Below are positions 55,345 through 64,000 of a stretch of 64,000 bases of DNA, one piece after another. Where the stretch lies: assembly GCA_914767715.1 (NCBI GenBank), contig OU612069.1:25477387-25541386 (forward strand), written 5' to 3'. The notes under the pieces were generated by a model, which was not told where the DNA came from, did no database searches, and was given only the letters and a program-made list of their open reading frames with translations. The position numbers were made by a program, and so were the translations under genes. The first letter of the stretch is position 1. Each line of letters opens with the position of its first letter. This DNA is from Membranipora membranacea (Eukaryota > Bryozoa > Gymnolaemata > Cheilostomatida > Membraniporidae).

Positions 55345-57276
55345 ATCTTCCTCTGAACCTACACTGGTTTTCACAATGAAGCCTAATTCAACTGAGGAAC
55401 ATGTCAACCAAGTGCCATATTATCTGGACAAGATAAATGCCATTCAGAAGAAGCTGGATAGTACCTTTAACCAAACATCAACATAGAAGTTAAGGGCACT
55501 ACCAAAAACCCGCAGATAGTGATTGTATGTAACACCGCTGCATTCGAGTGGATCAAAACTTCACTAGCAAACTTTCTCAAAACTAAAGATATTGAAGGTG
55601 TGTGTTCTAAGTTAACTGTTGATAAAAGTGGAGCATGTATAAGTGTTTCGTAAAAGCTAAAAAAAAAGGAAAAAAAAGTTTATACTATCAACTTTTTTAA
55701 TACGACATCCACTATTTTGGTGAAAGGAAATTCAGATATTAACTATTTCATGGCTCACTACGAGGAACTAATGTCTAAGACGCCTCATCACGTTGTTGAT
55801 GCTGCTAACCAGGATTATCCATCAATCTGTCCCATCAACTTCATCAAATATTGAAAGTGAGTCATCAAAGGGTTTGCCTTCCCATCCCACCACCCCTTCC
55901 CAACAGAGCCCAGTCAAAAACCAGAGCCCATCAACAATACGGCCAGTCCTATATCACCCATCCCCAACACCTCATCTCCTATTATCCAGTCTGACATAGA
56001 TATCACTCATGTTCGAACCGCTATAACAAATTCCTCTCCCATCAACCAACAGCTTAAATCTGCAACCTTTAACAGGAGACAAGCTGAGACAGGAATACAT
56101 GACCAACTCACTCCACCAAAGAAATCAAGAGAAAAATCAAGATCAAGATCTCCTCTCAATAAATCGATCCCTCCACCAATCTCTGACGTAAGTTCTTACC
56201 CACCAATTTCTTCACCACCTACCAAAATTCCAGACTGCAGTCTAGATATGTGCAAGGCTTTGAACAAGTCACTGCAATCAAGAATTCAAGAACTGGAAGA
56301 GGTAGTCAATAACCAGGCCAACATCATCCAACAAATGCAGGAGAGCAGAAACATCGGACCATTAACCAATGACACATTACGTGCTCACCTGAGCCATTTC
56401 TCAGAATCTATGGAGCAGAAATTTAACCATCAACTGTTCTGTGTAAAACAACAACTGGAATCTTCCATCAACCAGAAATTTGGAACGTATGCAGAGGTTG
56501 CTGGAAAAACACAAAGTCACGACACTGGTGCACATGTTTCCCCCTTCATACCAACACCACACACTTCCACTCAACAAAACCAGGCAAACCCTTTATCCCG
56601 ACCACTATCCTTCCAATCCCACGGCCGGCCTTCCCATTCACCACACCATAGTGGATCACCAAACAATAATACCCTTCACAGCAGAAAGTCAAAACTCAAA
56701 TCATCCAGTAAGGACCAACACAGCTCAGACCATCCACAGTCAACGCATAGAGAACCATTTGCACCTGAAAGAAACATTATCGTCAATATTGAGAAAGACT
56801 CAGCTTTCCATTTAAATTACAACCAAGATATTACTCGACAAGAGATCTGCAAACATTATGGTCTAGTGATTGTAGAAAGAATAACGCCATATAAGTTTAA
56901 GTCAGATCATCCAAAACTGGCCATTCAATTTAGAGATACTGCTGCAGCTATAAAAATTGTAACGGAATGGAATTGTCTCCTCTTTGGTGGATCGACTGCA
57001 AGGAGACCACAAGACCCCAAGACTCAGAATTCAAACTGTGCCATGATGTACAATGTCCCTAAAGAAGGCAGTAACAATGATATAGAGCGAGATATCAAAG
57101 CAGTTTATCCGGAGGCCACTATTGAGAGACTCTCAAAAGGTGGTAAGACCTTGCGCACTGTGAAGGTAAAATTCGCATCACAAACCGACATGAAACACGC
57201 TATACACAATGGTATACCACTCAAATCTTTATTCATATATTGCCACCTATCAGAAATTTCAACTCCAAATGTCTAG
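55345..57276 (+). pseudogene. LINE ORF1 (RNA-binding), N-terminus frameshifted
   Basis: Intact ORF1 proteins package the LINE RNA. The first domain is in pieces: NPQIVIVCNTAAFEWIKTSL near 55510, KDIEGVCSKLTVDKSGA near 55590, and YTINFFNTTSTILVKGNSD near 55690. Frame changes lie between them, some at A runs near 55670. A long Pro/Ser-rich linker follows. The frame open at 56248-57276 has a coiled coil (LQSRIQELEEVVNNQANIIQ) and a folded C-terminal region with IVNIEKD, LAIQFRDTAAAIKIV, MYNVPKEGS and RTVKVKFAS that resembles RRM-type LINE ORF1 domains. The C-terminal part overlaps the start of ORF2's flank by a few bases. Confidence 0.7.
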
Positions 57277-57289
57277 TTATTTTACTCAA

Positions 57290-60032
57290 GGCATGAAAAT
57301 AGCTCATCTAAATATTAGAGGGCTTACAAGCAAAATTGATGAAGTTAAAAAGATCTTACATGAAAATGATCTTGATATTTTTTGTTTATCTGAGACTTTT
57401 CTAAATGAGTCTAAATCAAATAGTTTTTTCCATATATTGAACTATAATATTGTAAGACAGGATAGGAATACCGGTCAAGGAGGGGGTTTGCTATGCTTCA
57501 TACGTGTTGGTATTTCATTCGAAGAGATCAATGTTGCAAACCATTCAAAGCCTGAGTCAATTACTTTGAAAATCTCCCAAACCCACTCACAATCTTTTTT
57601 TAACATGCTTCGTTTATCGCCCACCTAGCGCACTTGTTGATTGGAACCATGTCTTCACTCATTACATCGAGAACATTGTATCAATTTGCAGGGAAGTAAT
57701 CATTTTGGGTGATTTTAATGTTGACCTCGGTCATAACAGCACATTGGTCAGGTGGTTTAGAAATGTCATAAATCCACTTGGACTTACACAACTAATAAAG
57801 GATTTTACAAGAATTGCAGAAAATTCTGAATCTATCATTGATCACATATACACTAACCAACCAGCCAATGTTCGTTCTAGCTTAGTTCTGAAATACTCTT
57901 TAAGTGATCATTTTTTGGTTATGGCAATACGAAAAAAGGGTGTTGTAAAATCAGAGAAAAGAATTAAGATAAATTTCAACGATTATAGCAAATTTACCGA
58001 TGAAAATATACACAAATATTTCAGCAATGTTGACTGGCACCAATCTCTATGTTACAGCAACATCAACCATGTCATAGAGAATTTCAATGAAACTTTCTTA
58101 AATTTAACATCAAAACTTATAAAACGGAGGACTCGCTATGTCAAATCTGAGGTCCTTCCTATGTGGATTGATGATGAAGTGCGTGATCATATGAGACTAA
58201 GAGATCAGTATAAATCTCAAAATTTATGGGATTTTTATAAAACTGAAAGAAACTTAGTGACTAACATGATAAAAAGAAAAAAGAAGAAGTATATGACAAA
58301 ACTGATAGAAAATTCCAAAGGCCATAATACCAAATCATTGTGGAATGCGCTAAATATCGGAAACAAAACTAAAACCTACATTGACAATGCTGCTGATATT
58401 TCTAGCAGTAATTTGAACGAGCATTTTACATCTGCGAAGCTATCAAGAGATTTTTCTTTGATTTCGGATTTTTCTAGTACTTTACCAAATTACCACCACA
58501 AAGGTTTGAAACAATTTCCAAAATTCACAACAGTCTCATTGCATAAGCTTCTAAAATCAATACCCATAAGCAAAAGCACTGGTCCTGACCAGATTTCAGT
58601 TCGGATGTTAAACAAAACATTTCCCTACATAGGTCCAGTGCTCACAGATATTTTCAATAGAATTTTAGATGAAGGAGTATTCCCAAAAGTCTGGAAAATT
58701 GCTCGTGTAACCCCTATTTTTGAGTCAGGGTCAAAAGATGACCCAGGAAATTATAGACCTATATCAGTTTTACCCGTTCTTTCAAAGATATTTGAAAAAC
58801 ATTTAAATATTAATATTCAGATATTTTTGAATGAAAACCATCTAATATCTTCATCGCAGTCCGGTTTTCGCACTGCACATTCATGCAGCGACGCCGTTCA
58901 CAAAATTATTTCTGACTATTCTTCTGAGAAACTCAAACAAAGGAAGAGTATTTTTCTGTTTATTGATTTCTGCAAGGCATTTGATTGTGTTGATCACCAA
59001 ATATTAAAAAATAAACTACAGAACTTTAATTTTGAGAACAAGGCATTTTTGTTGCTATCATCATTTCTACAGGACAGGTCTCAGTATGTTCATTTTGATG
59101 GTGCAGTGTCATCAATACTTGACATCAATATTGGGGTGCCGCAAGGTTCAATACTGGCACCAACTTTATTTCAGATTTATATAAATGACCTACTAAATCT
59201 ACCTCTCTCCTCGAACTCTTATGCATATGCTGATGACACTGTTTTTGTAGCAAGCCATTCTGTTCCCTCTACATTAGTTCAAATTTGTAATCGAGATTTG
59301 GTTTCAATCAACAAGTGGTGCAAAAATAATCACATGACAATAAATTATAAAAAATCACACTTTTTAAGTTCTTTTGGAGAGGATTCATCATTAAATTTAA
59401 AAATTGACAATAACCAAATATTTCAAAGGCATGAAACTGAACTTCTTGGCTTTAAGATATCTGACTCATTTTCATTGAATGGCCATTGTGAGACTGTTTT
59501 GGATAAGGTGTCCAAAAATACAAACTTACTTAAGCTATGCAGACCCTACTTGACCACGCATTCTGCTAAACAATTTTATTTTCAATTTATTCACTGTTAT
59601 CTCATTTATGGTATCCATATATATTACAACTTATGTGCATCAAATATCACAAACCCTATTTTCACTCAGCAAAAAAGAGCCTTGAGAATTGTGGCCAATG
59701 TTCAACATATACCTTTTTATTTGTCACCTACTAATGTCCTATGTACATCACTTAAAATTTTACCCCTTCCAATACTGAGCAATTATTTTACTTGCATTAC
59801 GGGATTTAAGGCTCTGAATAATTTATCACCTCCATACATCTCTGATTTTTTTGTTACCACACCACACCGATTTCCAAGAAGAGATACACACTTACTTAAA
59901 CCTCCATTAGACAACTTAAACCACAAAATAGCAACAAACTTTAATATTTTACCCTCTTCATTGAGAAGCACTCTTACTTTGAATATGTTTAAGAAAAGGC
60001 TAATGCAACATTTTTTCAGTTTATTGGCATAG
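57290..60032 (+). pseudogene. LINE ORF2: endonuclease plus reverse transcriptase
   Basis: The endonuclease starts at 57293 (MKIAHLNIRGL), with IFCLSETFLNES and GQGGGLLCFI. The frame shifts once in a seven-T run at 57595-57601, after which VYRPPSALVDW, IILGDFNVD, IIDHIYTN and SLSDHFLVMAIR complete it. The reverse transcriptase keeps KSTGPDQIS, IARVTPIF, NYRPISVLPVLSKIFE, FIDFCKAFDCVDHQIL (A), GVPQGSILAPTLFQIYINDL (B), YAYADDTVF (C), and the C-terminal LPSSLRSTLTLNMFK. All catalytic Asp are present from 57705 on, in one 775-codon frame. Apart from the T run and ORF1 damage it looks recently active. Confidence 0.85.
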
Positions 60033-60268
60033 TCTTATATTTTTTTGTTGAATCTTTGTTTGTATCATTTTTCTTTTTTGCCATTTATGTCACATCATGA
60101 AAAACATTTGAAATAATGAATTGTTGCTGACAATTAAAGTATATATATATATTCATCAAGATGTTTAGGCAGAGATCGAATATTGACATGAAGTATACTT
60201 AGCATGAAGCAGGGAAAGGTCGGGTAAGGAAGCAGCTTAGGATGAGTTGATGGGCTAGTGGGTACCCA

Positions 60269-60826
60269 ATGTACTGTTCATTGTTTAATGATTCGGGTAC
60301 CATCGACGGTACATCTGAGCTTATTCTCAGAGCACAAAGAGAGGATAATATTATGTATTTTGCCGCATCATCCCTTCATATAATAATGGAGCACCAAGAG
60401 ATGGCCACCCTTGATGGTAGTCTTGCTGTGACGTCGGATGAACAAGAGGGATTACTTGAACAAGTTGTCCAACGTTTCGACCAAACCAAACTTGTTGGCA
60501 AGGGAAGGAGACCTGCAGCTTTTGAAGCTGACCTTGACAAACAACCATTGTATGCCTACAGAACACATGCTGGGGCTGGCCATATGGAAAGTTTTATGTG
60601 TGATACGGCGCTATTTCCCCTAGTAAATGGTGCAGCCCAACGACATGCTGAGAATCCAGTAATTCAGCAACATTGCACATTTGATGACATTTTGTGTATA
60701 ACGCGAGTCACTGAAATTGAGGAAATGAGTGGACAACTCCACCAGAACATAAGACCTGAACAGCCTGAATTCGTCCTATGGTACTACGAGCAAATAAGAA
60801 CAGAATTGGCAGAGTTGTTGGTATGA
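60269..60826 (+). CDS. Unrecognised 185-residue ORF
   Basis: The longest non-transposon single frame in this part. It starts MYCSLFNDSGTIDG, is acidic to neutral, and has no signal peptide or membrane helix. Distinct stretches: LVGKGRRPAAFEADLDKQPL, RTHAGAGHMESFMCDTALFP and ENPVIQQHCTFDDILCITRV. It ends FVLWYYEQIRTELAELLV. No known motif is apparent. Codon content looks protein-like. About 60 codons of another open stretch (61378-61560) follow 550 bases later. It could be a host gene exon, a captured fragment, or a piece of a DNA transposon. I do not assign a function. Confidence 0.4.
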   Translation: MYCSLFNDSGTIDGTSELILRAQREDNIMYFAASSLHIIMEHQEMATLDGSLAVTSDEQEGLLEQVVQRFDQTKLVGKGRRPAAFEADLDKQPLYAYRTHAGAGHMESFMCDTALFPLVNGAAQRHAENPVIQQHCTFDDILCITRVTEIEEMSGQLHQNIRPEQPEFVLWYYEQIRTELAELLV

Positions 60827-61377
60827 GATGCTCACCTCGCTGTACACAGATAGGCCATCAGAGAGCATTTGTTCTTGTAGAAGGGTATGTGTTTTCAATG
60901 CTTACATCTTCCCCTTTTGTGACTCATTTCATGTAATGGTTTTATTCTTACTTCTGCTGCTCCATTATCGCTGGCTATTGCTCTAGGTTTCGAAATGCAA
61001 CAGGTAGATAATCTTAACCCACAAAGTATACGGAATATCGCATCCATTCTCCCTGATTGCATTTAGCACCTTCGCCACTGACAGTGACCACCTTAGAAGA
61101 AAGCTTGAACAGATAATCATGGTTTGACTCACTCAAACTCACTGAAAGCTCATTATGATGAAATTTGCAAGGGAAAGGCGATTATTGACTACTAAATACG
61201 TCTGAATTTGCCATTTAGTATGCTCACCTTTTTACAATTTCTTTCACTCATTGTCAAGTTCTAAGGCAGCTGAGTGTATATTGATTCAATTCTTTGTTTC
61301 AGAGATCCATTTGTACCAACAGATAGCGGATCCATAATATTCACTAAAAATATTCAAAATGATGAGGTTACATAAAA
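60827..61377. other. No gene recognised
   Basis: Possible intron between two open stretches. A GTATGT near 60881 could be a donor after a short in-frame alternative (IGHQRAFVLVEG). Confidence 0.35.
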
Positions 61378-61560
61378 AATGCTTTGGCAATGCTGAAAGG
61401 GCTGATACCCGGTACGGGTCCTGATGATAGACGGGATCTGCAGCCTGGACAGGCACGTAGGCCAGCTATCTATGAGGGGATTGTATTAGAAATGGCGCTC
61501 CGAGAGTTGAGAGACCAGGGAAATTTGTGTGACCTACACCTCTTTCCACGAGGACAATGA
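61378..61560 (+). CDS. Possible exon, unknown product
   Basis: An open frame of about 60 codons: NALAMLKGLIPGTGPDDRRD, IYEGIVLEMALRELRDQGNL and LHLFPRGQ then TGA at 61558. Composition is more protein-like than the surroundings. It may belong with the ORF at 60269. No family recognised. Confidence 0.25.
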   Translation, partial: NALAMLKGLIPGTGPDDRRDLQPGQARRPAIYEGIVLEMALRELRDQGNLCDLHLFPRGQ

Positions 61561-63144
61561 GACCATTTGCCAATTGTGGATTTTAAGAGACAGAGAGAAC
61601 TAAAAGCTAACTGACCAGTAACACTCGTCTATAGTTACCTCCCAATCGTCTCAAAGATCACATCTTCGATAAATAATTATCTATAGCTATGAAAGCCTAG
61701 ATAGATGTGAATGTATTATGATCAACGTCTTGCATAAAGTTTATTGTAAAAGTACAACTCACATTTTAAACAATTGTTTATGCTATATTTTTATCACATT
61801 CACTTATGTTGATTGCAGTAGTAGTACCTGAGACAACCTACACTCTTATGGAGTTAGCAGACAATGAAGTTTGCCATAGTAAATTTATACCAGTACAATC
61901 CTGGGCAAACATGCCGTGCTTACGTCTCATCGGCACTTTGTCTCATCAACCCAGGCCTGAATATAGTTCAAATCATTAGTTCCATAGAAATCAAAGTCTT
62001 AGGGTGTAATATCCATCCGCGTATCTTGTTTTGTTGTGTGAAATGAGCTGGGTCTACGAGTTAAGCCGACATATGTATTTTTATTTTCAATCTACAATCA
62101 GTTTTTGAATCGTTTTCAATTGCATACAGTGACGGAGAAATATATTCAGAAATGAGGAAAAATTTATTATGATTTAGTTATCAGAATTTTATATTGATGG
62201 CTTAGCAATAAACTGTTGATGCAATTATAGGTTGTTATCATAACTAGATTGCTCCATGCAATATCTTGGCGTCACTATAAATTCATCACTTATTGAGTGA
62301 TAGCATACAAAGGGTTAGTTCTAAGTCAATATTGTATCATTGGCCATCATTACAAAATAAAGTGCAGTTCTAAATGGGCATTAAAAACCGTCGCTGGCGA
62401 CTGGTGTTGTTTGAACTGCAGCATTGTTCTTAAGTAAAATACAGCATTGTTATACAGCCAATATTGTTAAAAATCCTTTGGATCAGACTAAGTACCTTAG
62501 CATGCAACATGGGCTGCACCAACAAACCCTCTACTATGACTTTTTCATAAAACTGGCTCTTGCCCACATAAAACTGGACTTTTTCTGTAATGATCGGTTT
62601 CTCTATAGCAAGGAGTTTCTCCATGTCTATAGTAAGCGTTTAGTTGTCTTCTCTGTCATTGCATGGTGTGTTATAACTCTTGCTCCTATACTAGCTTGTC
62701 TTGACAAAGCTTTGTTCAAACTGGTCAAGACAGGCTACTGCAATACATTTTACATTATGTTTTGGTAGTTGTCTCTATGTAGTCAATAAGAGGATAACTC
62801 ACAATTACTTTTGACAAGTTGACTCAATTTAACTTCCGGTGTTCATTAACCAATTAGATCACAGTATTATGTAAACAAACAAAAAACGGACAAAACTAAT
62901 GTACATGTGATTCAAGGGCTTTACACACCACGTCCTTGGTACTAAGCGATTCCCATGTGAATAACTCTGGAGACTGCTTATTACTTCAGCTTTCAGCACC
63001 ATTGCAACATCAGGTATTCGGTTTGCGAGGAAACAAGAGCTTGATTTAGATAGGGTTACACTCAGCCTTTAGAAGCTCACTCCCTTACTAAACCACTACA
63101 GAACAAGCTTGCAAGACTGAGTAGATAGTACATTATTATTTCAT
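61561..63144. other. No gene recognised
   Basis: About 1.6 kb of AT-rich sequence. Frames of 60-114 codons occur near 61864 and 62424 but show no motif or splice support. Confidence 0.45.
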
Positions 63145-63765
63145 TACATAATACAAAGTACAGTAGTAAAATACCCTATACCAGTGGTTGCTAGATATTG
63201 TAACAGCAGGTGGATTGTGTATACCCGCAAATGAGTGTAGCAAAAGTGGAGAACTGAGCTATCAAACTTTGGGTCCCCCAACCATGGATCACACTCATCC
63301 AACACGTATTCTGATAAGCAAACTTTGTCTGCCATTGTACCACCTTTGTTCACCAAACAAAAGGCCTTTTGTTATACAAGTCTCATTGGTGTCTTAGGAG
63401 GTGTTTGAAGACAAACTCCCAGACATAGGCATAACTGTACTTGATTTTGTAATGCAGTTCTGCTCTAGTATGTTGGAAAGGCCCTGGGGGCCTATGTCTG
63501 AGAGTCTGTCTTCAAACATCTCCCAAGACACCTATGAGACTTGTATAACAAAAGGCCTTTTGTTTGGTGAACAATGGCCAGCAAGTGTTGCTTGTCTGAA
63601 TACGTGTTGGATGTGTGTGGTCGATGGTTGGAGGACCTGTTTGATAACCTCAGGTCTCCACTTTTGCTAGACTCATTTGTTGATATACACAATCCACCTG
63701 CTGCTACAATATGTAGGAAGCACAGCTTGTAAAGTGTATTTTACAACTGCACTTTATTATGTGAT
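63145..63765. mobile_element. Inverted-repeat (MITE-like) element
   Basis: Two arms (about 63145-63430 and 63485-63765) pair as inverted repeats around a ~55-bp centre. The best-paired part runs from TGTAACAGCAGGTGGATTG and its complement. Outer ends are more diverged, and no target duplication could be fixed. No coding sequence. Confidence 0.7.
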
Positions 63766-64000
63766 GTTATTTACGTGTATTACTTACTTACTTCCCAGGT
63801 AATCCTATTCGCTTGCTAGCAAGCATATAGGATGCATTCACCAGTGTCTTTCGAGGAGATTGGGTTGGGAGATTGTTTCACTACTTTAGGTGATCATGTA
63901 ATTCGACGCCATTTAGTCAAGGAATAGACTGAGAGCATTTGTAGGTCTGTATATATAAGGGAAATTGACATCGGGAAAAAATTGCACCTGTATCACACCC

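Larger units (their letters stand above)
55291..60150 (+). mobile_element. Nearly full-length two-ORF LINE
   Basis: The best preserved retrotransposon here: an ORF1 region (frameshifted at its start), ORF2 with endonuclease and reverse transcriptase, and a 3' end with an AATTAAAG and TATATA tail near 60130. The RT (58550-59700) is open throughout. Domain content is that of CR1/L2-like LINEs. The fragments at 11850-13400, 14420-15819 and 18190-20340 belong to related families. Confidence 0.85.

Noticed and set aside
1-64000. LTR retrotransposons or endogenous retroviruses
   Set aside because: No long direct terminal repeats, protease, integrase or gag-like motifs seen; all reverse transcriptases are of LINE type.

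Overview
The window is eukaryotic DNA, almost certainly from an invertebrate animal. It is AT-rich, has GT-AG introns of a few hundred bases, and its genes encode animal extracellular domains (Ig-like, olfactomedin, NHL propeller). Transposable elements fill most of the sequence. No prokaryotic, CRISPR or LTR-retroelement features are visible. A demosponge or similar marine invertebrate is my guess; the sequence alone does not settle the phylum.

Layout. 1-2.79 kb: degraded LINE. 3.0-6.8 kb: an Ig-like gene, with a large CT-rich minisatellite in its first intron. 6.94-10.1 kb: a non-autonomous P-superfamily transposon with an 8-bp target duplication and a broken THAP exon. 10.86-15.82 kb: a 2.57-kb tandem duplication carrying LINE reverse-transcriptase fragments. 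15.97-17.87 kb: a hAT remnant with an 8-bp target duplication and a tRNA-derived SINE inside. 18.2-24.9 kb: two more LINE remnants, the second ending in a 431-bp ATTC array. 25.5-34.3 kb: scattered exons of what looks like a TRIM/NHL-type gene, separated by two large foldback elements (2.07 kb and 4.4 kb). 35.6-40.4 kb: an olfactomedin-domain gene with well-supported exons. 40.6-42.1 kb: LINE fragment. 43.65-48.63 kb: the most interesting gene, a single-pass receptor. 49.4-51.1 kb: a partial broken tandem copy of that receptor. 52.2-54.1 kb: a LINE fragment split exactly by a palindromic TA-flanked MITE. 54.8-60.15 kb: a LINE endonuclease fragment, then a nearly full-length two-ORF LINE. 60.3-61.6 kb: an unrecognised 185-codon ORF and a possible second exon. 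63.1-63.8 kb: another inverted-repeat element.

The host genes are all on the + strand. The receptor at 43.65-48.63 kb is reconstructed from nine exons whose intron phases all agree: signal peptide, extracellular NHL propeller, a stalk built from repeated 48-bp exons, a transmembrane helix, and a cytoplasmic tail with three overlapping YxxI/L motifs followed by a proline-rich segment. It sits beside an olfactomedin gene and near Ig-like and TRIM/NHL-like sequences. A set of cell-surface recognition genes in repeat-rich DNA is a reasonable reading, but a shared function is inference only.
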